Origin: Epiperipatus broadwayi
Lineage: Eukaryota; Onychophora; Udeonychophora; Euonychophora; Peripatidae
NCBI GenBank assembly: GCA_028023455.1
Contig: JAQFVV010000023.1
Coordinates: forward strand, 682,001 to 746,000
Reading direction: 5' to 3'
Length of the DNA: 64,000 nt
The notes under the pieces were generated by a model. The model was not told the origin of the DNA, did not search any database, and saw only the letters and a list, made by a program, of their open reading frames with translations. Each line of letters opens with the position of its first letter. The first letter of the stretch is position 1. The translations under genes and the position numbers were made by a program. Below, piece by piece: positions 22,871-33,300 of the stretch.

Positions 22871-24400
22871 TTTTTTAATCAACCAGCATTTTCTATAACT
22901 TGTGATTTTGTAATAAATCTGTTGTTTATTTTAACTTTGGTTTTCCAAAATAGAGAAATAAATATTTTATTCCAATATATTTGTTTTATTTGTTGTATTA
23001 AAATAATTAAAAGTGATAAATGAATTTATTTAATACACAAATAAAGCTTTTAGTTTCTTTAAAGTTTTAGAGCTGGGAGAATGGATCTGCCAAAGTCAGT
23101 GAGCACATTTAACTACATAGTTGAGAATAATCAGATGTCAGGTTGGAGAAATGTGATCTATATAAAAGAGTAGATCAACAAATAATTTATAGAAAAGTAG
23201 CTCGCATTGTAAAAACAGCCTGAAATATCATCTATTAACAAAATTCTTAATTTTAATCACAATTCATGGATTAATTGTAAATTAATAACATTTAAAATGC
23301 TTAAATTCTTTATTTTATGATATGATATTTTTTTAGCTTTAGTCTTTTTATGGTATGTTAACTTTATAGATGTATTTTTTATATTTAACATATTCAATAT
23401 GGCGTATATGCCAGTACAATATGGATTCCAATGTGCTGCTTCTGCATTGGATTAAAAGATAAAGTATTTCATCATTGTTAGATAACTATTTTAATATATG
23501 GCCTATACAAATTTCATGTAAAAATGATCACAATATACCAAAAATATAATGCCATGATTGAAAGACCACTTAGTATTGTTGTAACCAATCACTAATGCAA
23601 GTAATAGTCTTATAAATGATGATCAGTTGGGCAAATAAATATCAAAATAAAATAGGTACAGATTCAGGAAATTCAACAACTTACAAAATAATAAAGTTAG
23701 TTTAAACTATATGATACCGAGATCTAATCCAATACTCTGGAATTTCTGATCTTCATTTTACATTCTTCTTTATTTGTTGAGCTTTATTCAAGGGGTTTCC
23801 CATGTTTTACTCAAGTTTGTTCTTTTTATAAACTTCCATTCTGGAACCTAATTCTTAAAAATTAAGTACTCAAGTTGTTACTATTTCATTTATTCCCTGA
23901 TTAATTAAGATTGCTAAACATTTTTATATTTAATGAAGATGAATTATTTAATTCATGTTAATGTATAAACATTTTGAATGCTTAGACCAAAAAATCTAAA
24001 TTTCTATTCAACAGTTTTATTAGCTGAGCATGCTTTTGACCACCCAAGATAGACTCATAGTGATAATATTTTGCAGATGTAGTGTTTGCATAAGATAAAT
24101 TGCTCTAGTATTTTATAGTTGTCTGTAATTTTATATTCTTAAATTATTGTTTTTAATAAGTTATACTAATTATTTTAATCACTGCTTTATTTAAATTTTA
24201 TAAGCATACATTTTAACTTATTTATTTTATACACATAATACAAACTCTTCCATTTCAAAAAACTAGTCCACAAGTTAGGAATCTTTAAAATATATCAGCA
24301 CTTTTCTATTTTCTCTAAGATCTAGATATTCACAATGAAGTACATCGGATACTGTTAGTTTACTTATTAATTTTGTTTATACTATCTGTTTTAACAAACT
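22871..24400. other. AT-rich non-coding stretch
   Basis: It may include the 3' non-coding end of the hAT fossil. A less AT-rich patch lies at 23060-23170. No other element was recognised. Confidence 0.4.
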
Positions 24401-24539
24401 TGTTTGAATCTCAGTGCTCTAAAATCTCATTCTGATTTTTTTTTTTTTTTGGACTCCTTCAATTTAAATAACAATGTCTTTTCAGCAAATTAGGTATATA
24501 ATCTTCTTCCTATTTATCCTCTTTCATTCTAGATAATAA

Positions 24540-25291
24540 TTATGTCCTTTGACAGTTGTTTTATTTCTTCTTTTATCCAGTATTTACCAGTAATGCCTCT
24601 TATCCAAATACTGTCACTAACAGTGCAATTGTTTTTATTGCTGGTCATGAATGTTGAATTATCATTTCTTAAAATAAGTATTGATAGTTTGGTTCATAGT
24701 TTTCTATCAAGCAATATTTCAGCTGGGGATTTCCCAGTAATTGCTGAGGAGATACTGTGCTGGAATAATAAGGCAACATATAAGGCATCTTGAATGATTG
24801 AAGTTCTGTCTAATCATAGAATGTGTTTCAATTGTTTCACTGTGTTGTCTGAAAGACTACTCAATTCTGAATGGAAGAGTACTATAGAATCATATTTATC
24901 TCTCCTCTACATTAAAGAAGTCCTCAAATCAATTAGAGGTAAATCCTATATTATATCTGAAAAAAAAATAATTTCATGAAAAGCATGAAAAAAAAAACAA
25001 TTTTATGTTGTTTTTTTAAATATCTTCCTAATGACTATTTAGAGTAAAAATTTAAATGAATTAAAGTTTTGTCATCATCAAAAATCAGTATGCTTAATAT
25101 GTATGTGACATTGTCTTCTTATGGTCAGCCATGATATATATTTTTTCAAATGAATATTGGTTATTGCCTGGCAATTGTTCACTGATACTGGATCTCCATA
25201 CATAGGCAAGAGTGGGTGTTTTTGCCCAAACTATTCGTGGAAGACCTTGATGTATCAACTGGGTCATTCCATGATAAAATAATCTATTCAA
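24540..25291 (-). pseudogene. Gypsy-type LTR retrotransposon pol remnant (integrase end)
   Basis: On the minus strand, 24745-24540 reads TGKSPAEILLDRKL, then a stop, TKLSIL, and after about 25 codons SDSIWIRGITGKYW. This is the typical run at the C-terminal side of Gypsy-type integrases: the SPAELL.GR.LRT motif followed by the small beta-rich domain with W.R. In the family it joins retrotransposon DNA to the host genome. The preceding part up to 25291 has weaker pieces such as IMADHKKT, which may derive from the RNase H region, implying internal deletions. No long terminal repeats, protease or catalytic core were seen. It is a dead fragment. The 24542-24979 open frames on the other strand are shadows. 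Confidence 0.6.
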
Positions 25292-25672
25292 AAAATCTGA
25301 TTATCTTCACTTACTTTTTTCCACATTGGCTTACTGAATGTATCCCTAGATATAGTAAAAAAATCCAAATTTTAAATTTTTTACCTGATGTAGTTTTTAA
25401 GTTACACAACTGTTTATAATCACAAGTTACAATTTTGTGATCCTATGCAATTATATAAATGAATGAATACTCGGGTTAGAATTAAGAAAAAATGCAATAG
25501 AAAATACTTAATCATAGTACGAGCTTTTATGTCATATATAACTTGGATAGATTATGATGGGTTTTAATTTCAAAATCATTTCATAAAGTTTCTAACTTGG
25601 AATTTTTCAAAAACCCAAATTTTAAATATTTTGATTAAAAAAAAATATATGTAAATGGCATCATTTACAGAA

Positions 25673-26069
25673 AATGTCATTTGAAATTAACTTACGAGAG
25701 AGTGCAAGTCTCTCAGCGCTTGTGATTATTAATAGCCAATCAGATCGTAAATACTGGGACAACGATTTAACAAGAAAAGAGTGGTAACCCACTCTTAACT
25801 TTACTTGTCTGTCTATATATCCAAGCCAGTCCAAAGTACTTATATCTGAAAGTGTGAATATTAAATACCTTCACACACTACTCACTGACTTCAAATTACA
25901 AACATACAGCATGAAATCTTTAGATTCACTATGCAGTAGATTATCGATGTTATAAATTGCAGAAATATATGTAAATAATATTTATTTTCAAAGCGCAGAT
26001 GATTTGAAATTAACTTACGAGAGAGTGCAAGTCTCTCAGCGCTTGTGATTATTAATAGCCAATGTCATT
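25673..26069. mobile_element. Hairpin-rich short element, copy 1, with direct terminal repeats
   Basis: The 62 bp segments at 25679-25740 and 26002-26063 are identical direct repeats bounding about 260 bp. The 9 bp word AATGTCATT flanks the whole on both sides (25673-25681 and 26061-26069) and reads as a target duplication. Inside are a CCAATCAGATCG motif, a TATATAT motif and three potential hairpins. One is GAGAGA/TCTCTC within the terminal repeat, one is AGAGTGG/CCACTCT at 25778-25795, and one is GTGTGAA/TTCACAC at 25852-25876. There is no coding sequence. The interior from CAGATCGTAAATAC to the last hairpin matches 62883-63015. The sequence just before the second repeat (AAATAATATTTATTTT) matches the left end of that other copy. 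Confidence 0.75.
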
Positions 26070-27404
26070 AAAATATCAAAATAATACCAATTTTTTTATT
26101 ATTTTTGAAAAATATTATATAAACACAAAAACCAAACAAATGAATAACAAATTGAAAATTCAAATTTTCAATTACTTTAGCAAAAAATCATTCCTTTCTT
26201 AAACAAAAACTATATTATAATTATGGCAAAGTATGCTAAATATGATAGTTGGAGAATGGGGTAATATCCATCTAATAATTTTCATTTTTTCAACATAACA
26301 CTTGTTTAAATATTAAATAACTGTGCATCCTTATGTATGTTATATCATCACAAGTCATTCTAAGTGCTCAATCTCAACTGTTCTTTACAAAATAATTTTG
26401 AAGAATCATAACAGCTGCATCCACTTCTTCTTTGAAGAGATAGTAAATGTAATCAGAGGAATACATGGAATACACCAAGATAAAAATTTGAGACACAAAT
26501 ACTTCAAATTTATCATCATTTTTGGTATATAAGGAAAACAACAGAACTTGTAGAGTAATACAAGAATTTGTTTCAAAGCTCCTCAAAGAAAACTTGTACG
26601 ATTCCCCATTCTTTGAAAATATCTTTATGAGTAATCTCATTTAAAAATGCTTTTCTATCAATTTCACTTCTATGTGTTATTAAGAAAATAATTCCATGGA
26701 TTTAATATTGATTTATTCTACATAAATAACAAAAAAAGTATCAATTTTTTTTCATAGAATTGTTGGCAACATGATTTTGCTACAAGTCTCTTCATCTCCT
26801 CCCTTTTCTGAGAATTTTTTTTCTATTATTAAATTGTGCAGCAGAACCATCTAAAAATACTTTTTTTTTTCAAATCTACATCCTATTTAAAATATTCAAA
26901 CATATAAACAATATTTCTAAACTATACATTGTCAGAATTTCTTGTAGCAGACTTGGAAAAATCATTGCTTGGTCATTATTCCAGTAAAGACAGTGTTTCA
27001 TCTTATAAAACAAAAATATAATTTTCTTCAAAAAACTGATGAAGTGTGACAAAATAGCATAAATTAAACATCAAGAAAACATGCATGATGAAACATAATA
27101 AGAATGATCAGGCTATGACAAAGATGTTTTGTTATCTAGAAAGCTTTGGTGCGATCATTTATTTATATTTATTTATTACTTGATTTTATGTCTATTTTAG
27201 TTATTATTAATATGCCAATCTCAAGCAATCTGACTAGTTGAATTTCTGAAATCTTTTCTTTCTTCTTTTTAAATAAACCTCCATAAATTAAGGTTATTAG
27301 TGTCCCCTTAAAACATAATGCCTTATTAATTAATATGCTACATTTTAAGCTTTAAAAAGACCGTAAATTTGTTATGATAATGATGGTTTTAGAGCGATTT
27401 GAAG
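26070..27404. other. AT-rich non-coding stretch
   Basis: No element was identified. An 88-codon minus-strand frame at 26374-26640 has no family motif and sits in low-complexity sequence. Confidence 0.4.
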
Positions 27405-27863
27405 CCATAAACGAAAAATTCCAGTTGATGCACTTATTAAACACAGTATGTGACTGAAGTTGTTGTTAATTATATTTCCTCTTGTAACAAATCTGATTTC
27501 TTATCAGTTCTCAAATGTATCCGCATATTGTCAAATAGCAATAATGATTAAAATATGTTTGAAAAATTGTAAAATAAATTACATATAAAAACATATTGTT
27601 TTAAATAAAATTAAATAGTTAATAAAAAAAAGTAAAAAAAGTCTGTCTTGTATCAATTTTTTATTAGTCATACTTTATTTTCTTATTTTTTTTATGCAAA
27701 TTTTAAAGTAATTTTGCCTTGTTGCTTTGCTTTTATGCGTTTTTCGAAAATTATAGAAAATATCCCACATTTTTCAAGGTAAGTTAAGTCTATTTTTGTG
27801 CGATTTTTTTAATGCGTGTTTTTTGCAAAACCTATCTACTGCATAAAATGAGACTCAGGTGTA
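27405..27863 (+). mobile_element. Truncated copy of the 42.9 kb Tigger-like MITE (right end)
   Basis: It aligns with 44060-44511 throughout, sharing an AACAAATCTGAT patch, CATATTGTCAAATA, a TTGTATCAATTTTTT patch, TTTTATGC motifs and the end CATAAAATGAGACTCAGGTG. The end abuts TA (27862-27863), the target site of Tc1/mariner and pogo elements. The left half is missing. Confidence 0.75.
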
Positions 27864-27889
27864 TAGTTATTTTTTAATTGTTAAATAAA

Positions 27890-28344
27890 TGTGCTGGACC
27901 CCTGATAATAGAATATGAGCTAGCTTGAGAGTACTGGATTGAGTGCCTGTCATCTGAAGCATGCCGACTATATAATTGCTGGTACCTGAGTTTAATCCCC
28001 AAATCAAATAAAATGCTTTGGGTGGCAGAAGTTTGTTGCAGTAGTCGAGGTGGACCAACATTAGTAAATGTGGTCATTATACTTTGTATAGCTTGATCTG
28101 GCTGTGGGTATCATTGATGGTTATACTATCAATGGTATTCTCCCCTTTGCTTGAAGGGCTGGTCCATTCCCATAGTACAAAAGATATAAAGTAATAATTA
28201 CCACAAATCTTAGTAAAGTTTAGATATTAAACTTACTTAATAACCAGATATTAAAATTTATTAAATCCAAAAGATATTAGGGTTATATTTTACAAGGTAT
28301 TTTAAAACTAGTGAATATGCTAAATTTCAGGGGACCCGATTCAA
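27890..28344 (+). mobile_element. Dispersed repeat, 455 bp, copy 1 (short inverted ends)
   Basis: It matches 59723-60206 along its length, including patches around ACCTGAGTTT.ATTC.C.AA, AATAAAATGCTTT, AAGGTGGACCA, a CATTGATGGTTA patch, TTCCCATAGTAC and AAAGATATAAA.TAATAATTACCA. The two ends resemble inverted repeats (GCTGGACCCCTGA and, from the right, ATCGGGTCCCCTGA). A TAGCTTGAGAG run and a TTTAATCCCC run loosely resemble tRNA promoter boxes, so a tRNA-derived SINE is an alternative. No coding frame. Two copies show that it is a family. Confidence 0.7.
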
Positions 28345-28390
28345 TATATATATTAAAAATAGGATGAGTAGGTATATATATAGATCTATT

Positions 28391-29668
28391 GGTTGTGTTC
28401 TGATCTATTGTGTCAGCCACTTGACGGTGCTATTTCTAGCTAAAGTGCTAAAAATATGCCAAGCAGATAGCTTTCTTTCTACAATAAAACAGTCAGTTTA
28501 CTCGACTGCCGGCTATTGCTGTGGCTTTTTTCTATGCTAAAAACACAAAAAAATGCCTTCCTTGACTGCCGTAATTGGTTGTGTTACACACTATCGTAAT
28601 GCTGGGTTGTATTTTTTCACTACAGTATGGTGTGACAGTGTGTTGACTGTATCACGTCTAAATAATTTAACTTTTCAGGTCGACCTTTTTTTGTTTCATG
28701 TGAACTGACCTACTGGTACCTTCTAACACTTTTAAATGTTGTCACTGTTCCATCAGGACTATGTTTGTGTTACAAATTGGATTTTAGGGTGGTGCACAGC
28801 ACTATTTCGAAAATCACAATGAAAGTAACATATCGTGAGAAATCGTCTGAGACAGGGAAGATGGCTGCTTCCAACTCTCAAAATTGCCAATTGCCAGACA
28901 CCGGAGTCAGATTTCATTATAAGTTTGTTATAATTATTAATAACTTTATTTGGTAAATTGTAATCGAATTTACTTTCCCCCAGCCCAAAACACAGTGTCT
29001 GATTAATTACTGTCCAAAAAAGGGTAAAATGTGATTTAATTTTTTCTTAAAAAACTACCGTAACTTTTCTGATACATAAAAAAAAAACAAGCCCATCTCT
29101 GATTAATTAGTGTCCAAATAAGTCTCTGCTATATTTACTATTATTTGTTATTAAAAAAGTAACAATCTTATATATATATATACACACAAAAAGAGTGCAA
29201 TATAATTTAATTTTTACCCCCCAAAACACAGTGTCTGATTAATTACTGTCCAAAAAAAGGGGGTAAAATATAATTTAATTTTGTATTTAAAAAGTATCAT
29301 AACTTTTCCAATACGCAAAAAATTAAAAAAAATGCCTGTCTCTGATAATTACTGTCCCAAAAAAGGTCAAAGTTGGCTTTCATTGTAAAATTCTGTTGGA
29401 ATTACTGTCCAAAAAAGTCTCCCATGTACGTGCTATTGGAAATTAACATACTTTTTATCGACACCCACACACACAAAAAAAAGCCAGTCTCTGATTAATT
29501 ACTGTCCCAAAAAGTCTGCTTACATTCTTACATTTTATTGTGTTTTTTTTTTTAATTTTATAGACATCGTAGTTGTATAGAATGGCTGGCCCGGAAACGT
29601 TATATCAATGTAATTTTGCTTAGCATCAACACCATCAAGCGGCTGACATGATAGATCAGAACACAACT
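28391..29668. mobile_element. 1.28 kb inverted-repeat DNA element with 8 bp target duplication
   Basis: The ends are inverted repeats of 60 or so bases, including GTTGTGTTCTGATCTAT and TGTCAGCC followed by CTTGA.GGTG (left 28391-28440, right 29618-29668). The flanking word GATCTATT occurs on both sides (28383-28390 and 29669-29676) and is an 8 bp target duplication as for hAT and P-type elements. No transposase fragment was recognised. A 63-codon frame at 28765-28956 has no motif. The interior carries repeated copies of a GATTAATTACTGTCC word. The superfamily is undetermined because the ends lack the usual hAT CAG start. Confidence 0.8.
28980..29515. repeat. Imperfect internal repeats with GATTAATTACTGTCC core
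   Basis: The core CTGATTAATTACTGTCCAAA recurs near 29001, 29100 (one change), 29236, 29341 (shortened), 29394 (partial) and 29489. It is usually followed by an A-rich run and sometimes by AAAATRTRATTTAATTTT. Spacing is irregular (about 55-135 bp). The array lies wholly inside the 28391-29668 element and ends 100-150 bp before its right terminus, a position where many DNA transposons hold transposase-binding repeats. Confidence 0.75.
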
Positions 29669-30799
29669 GATCTATTTTCCAATTTTTAACAGATATAATG
29701 GTTCTCAAAATGGACAAAAAAAAATATGGATCCTTCATTGAGATGTGAAATTAGGAAAAAACTCATTAATTAAATTATGAATATTTATTAACAGATACTT
29801 CATTATATTTTGAATATGTGATGATAAAAAATGAAATCAAATAAACAAGTGTGGAAAAAATTAAGCAAACACTAATCCAACTAAAGATTAAATCCATAGA
29901 ATATTGTAAATAAACTTCTAAAATAAGCAATTTCAAATTAGCATCAAAATTATTGAATAAAAATCATGAGTTCTCCCAGTAGATACAATTATAGATATTG
30001 CTGCAGAATTTAAAATGGCTGTCTTTTGACAAAAATTGACAAATTTACAAATGCCTCAATTCTGACTAATATTGATTAAAATATAAAATTCCAGACTAGA
30101 ACATTTCATTATCATGACTATCAATACTTAAAATTTAAAAATATCTATCACTATAGAGTAACATTCACTGAGTATCACAATATAAAATGGATTTTTTTTC
30201 TCAAATAATAAAAGGCTGGATATCCTGAATCCTTGTAATCAATCGAATAAGTGATCTGAGACTTACACATAATACCAATATAAATCATCTCAGAGTAATC
30301 CATTATAGACATCAGTTTTCTTTAATTATGAAAATGGGATGTGGACATAATTTTGTTCGCAAAGAATGAAGATTTGTGAAAAATGTGATAACAAAAAACA
30401 AAAGATAAAGATTACTTGGTTTATTAATCAAATATAAAATAATGTGCAAATGAGTATTTGCAAACAAATAATTTCATATAGCAACTGAAGTATCACATTG
30501 AAGGCATACCAAATTAATTATTTGATAGTATAATTATTCTGTTGTATATTAGTCAGGGAAAACTATTGATTTACTTATTTATATATAAAACATCAAGATA
30601 TCTTCTATTTAAACCAAAAATAGATTCATTAGATGTTCAGTACTAGCAGTTTTAATTAAATTAGGTCATTCCAATTCAAAGAGAAAAAACTTAAGAGATG
30701 AATTTGTGATGACTATATAAACCAATCAATCTATGATGTGTCCACATAAAGAATATGCTAGTACATTTTTGCATTCATTTGATATTTTGCAATGCTATA
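29669..30799. other. AT-rich non-coding stretch
   Basis: No gene or repeat partner was noticed. The last part may include the 3' end of the minus-strand LINE that follows. Confidence 0.4.
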
Positions 30800-33060
30800 T
30801 TTTAATTTCTTCTGTAGATAACTTTCCTTTCTGAAATACTCAACACCATGTTCAATTGTAACTTTTTAATATTCTCTGCCATATCTTATCAATGAAACCA
30901 ATCAACATTGCACTTCTTTATAATGTCTTTAAGACAATCCTTATCACATAAATGATATTTATCTTCCTCATGAAAACCACACTTAAGTTTACTATAAAAC
31001 AATCTTTAATGAAGTCTTGTATTATTAATTCATTCATTTCATATATCCAATCCAACAAAGATGTCAGTTTTCAACAGTAGATTCTAAATAATCAAATCCA
31101 GCAAGTTGAAGAACATGTTGATTAGTTTGATGATATTACCATTGTGTTTTTTAAAAATTTATGGAGCATCCTTTAATGTATCTTTTCTAATGTCTTTATG
31201 TTACAACAATATATCCCAAATCTCATTTCCATGCAATAAATTAGATAAAATAATAGCTCTCTAAATACCTAATATAGTTGCAGTAGTGATTTTTCTATGG
31301 TGAAATATCCTACTTTTTAACTTGTTAAAAACAGAAATATATTGGAGTCTGTGCTGCATTACAATATATAAGTCAGGCTTAGTAGTTCTAAAACTACTAA
31401 TGGTTTACATTCTTAAATTGATAGCCATTCGAGCTAAAAGTTGTTGAGGATTGATTTTTTTTTAAACATTAATCACTAAACCAATGTATTTATACGTTGC
31501 ACTCAAAACCTTAAGTACATTCTATAGATCAGTGGTCTTCAACCACCGGGCCGCAGAAGTTTTCTGCCGGGTCACGCTACACTGGAAGAAAGTTAGTAAT
31601 AACAAAATAATAAGATTTTAAACTTTTAATTAATATAAACAGTTTTTATTTATTTTTTCATCGCATTTTTACCCTGTTAAAAAATAAGAAACAGAACCAA
31701 AACGAAATCTAATCAATCATACATAAATTAATTTGTTTTTCTATTTATCACAGATGTTTATGGAGAGATAGAATTAAATTTATTATTTTTCTAAAAGAAT
31801 TCAAAATTTTAAAAAAAAAGGTTTTTTATTATACAAACTCCAGTTGTCTTTTGATAGCCAATCACAGTCGCCTGTCGGCATTGTTTATGTGTTAAAACAA
31901 GATCAAAACTTTTGACTTTTTCAAGTTACGTTTTATTTTTTTTGTTTGTTTAAAAATACGCCCACTTTTTTTTTGGCCTATAAGGCGATATTTTTTGGTT
32001 TTATTTGTATACTGCTAATATACTAAAACTTTTATTTTTAAAACCAATTTCTGTTAACCTTTTTTTAAAAATAAAAACAAACAAAAAATAACTGCGATTT
32101 TTTTTGGCTTTATTTCTATTACGCGATATCTATTTTACCATTTTTTAAAAAAAAACTTTTCCTATTAATTACATTTTTTGATCCTTTCAATACACCAGCA
32201 CACACACAAAAAAAAAAAATTACAATAAACGTTTCGTTTTATTTTTTCAGATTTAAAATACGGCAAAAAATTTTTTGACTCTACAGTGATTAATTACGCG
32301 ATTTCTATTTTACCCTTACTACTATCAAGAGACAACCTCCATATATATATAACCATCTTGTATATTTAACATTAAGTACAGATAATACATTTATCATAAT
32401 CATTGCCATGTGATTACACTAGCTATGATATTTCCCAACATTCAGGTGAATAACATTTTATTCTTGAATGTTTTAACAATGAAATAATAAACATAGAAAT
32501 GCAAGCACATTAATGAGAACGATTGTTATTGTACTGTTTTCTGTGTTCAGCATGTGAAGGTAAGCAACACCATTACAATACGCAATAACTAGTGTGCTGT
32601 TTTGGTTAGTTACAACAATTATGCTTATCTAAGGCTAAGCAGGTTACATCTTTAAGAAAATTTATCTGTAAACTTCTGCCAGTCCGCGAAATCTTATCCT
32701 TATTTTTGCCGGGCTGCAAGTGTGAAAAGGTTGAAGACCACTGCTATAGATTGCTACTTGAACTATAAAAATAACACAATCACCAACATACTTCAAATTT
32801 AGGATCCAAGAAAATAAATTCTGGTTTTCACTTTTGATCAATTCAAATTAAAAATTCCACCATCAAATCTGTAGCACATCTTGATCACTATTTCATTAGG
32901 CCAGCTGCAAACAGTTCCAAAGACCACTGTCATAAAAAATGAAACCAATATAGGAGCTAGTATATATTTTGTTTAACTTTAGTTTTCATTTCAAATACCT
33001 GACATTTTTCACCTGTATTACTCTATTATATAACAATCTAATATGAATAAATTTTTGATG
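30800..33060 (-). pseudogene. LINE reverse-transcriptase fossil, split by a hAT MITE
   Basis: Read on the minus strand, 32920-32752 gives IKMCYRFDGGIFNLN and KVKTRI, a signature seen just before the catalytic Asp pair in a common animal LINE group. After the MITE (31530-32743) the frame resumes with KKNQ and SSTTFSSNGYQFKNVN (near 31480-31400). The 3' end gives KLKCGFHEEDKYHLCDKDCL (about 30990-30925) followed by MAENIKKLQL. That is the conserved tail reading KR...R.KDCLK...W...A.DR..WR in related elements. The catalytic Asp pair is not recognisable and stops are frequent, so the copy is dead. The clade cannot be fixed from these pieces. Confidence 0.65.
31530..32743. mobile_element. hAT non-autonomous transposon, 1214 bp
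   Basis: The ends are perfect 15 bp inverted repeats, CAGTGGTCTTCAACC at 31530 and its complement ending at 32743. The match extends imperfectly inward (CCGGGCCGCAG against TTGCCGGGCTGCAAG). The 8 bp word CTATAGAT flanks both sides (31522-31529 and 32744-32751). The CAGTGGTC...CAACC start is typical of hAT ends and 8 bp is the hAT target size. The interior is A/T homopolymer-rich and has no transposase. It interrupts the minus-strand LINE, so it is younger than that copy. Confidence 0.92.
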
Positions 33061-33120
33061 TATAAGCAACTAATTTCAAAAATTAGATATTACATAATTG
33101 TTAATTATTGAAAAAATATA

Positions 33121-33300
33121 CAGTGGAACCATGAACAATGCTATAATTTGTTTCAAGACCAGCCCTTTTTACATACAAACATATACAATGTAACGCTACA
33201 GGAAAATACGGTGTTGTACCTGGAGTAATGGTCACAAGTATGTGAAAATCAACTACCCTAAATTGGTTAGCCATTGGTAACTCTCCAGAAAAATGGGGTT
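33121..33300 (+). mobile_element. Tigger/pogo-like left end
   Basis: CAGTGGAACCATGAACAATG preceded by TA (33119-33120) resembles the terminal repeat of pogo/Tigger elements, in which a CAGTGGAACCTCG-type start is followed by a run like ATAATTTGTTTC. The matching right end was not found, so the extent is unknown and this may be a solo fragment. It lies just beside the LINE fossil. Confidence 0.4.

Noticed and set aside
24542-24979. Two adjacent plus-strand frames of 83 and 61 codons
   Set aside because: They are antisense to the Gypsy integrase remnant, whose motifs are clear on the minus strand.
26374-26640. 88-codon minus-strand frame
   Set aside because: No recognisable domain; an opposite-strand frame of similar length overlaps it; low-complexity context.
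28980-29515. CRISPR-like array
   Set aside because: Spacing is irregular, the repeats are imperfect and the array is inside a eukaryotic DNA transposon.
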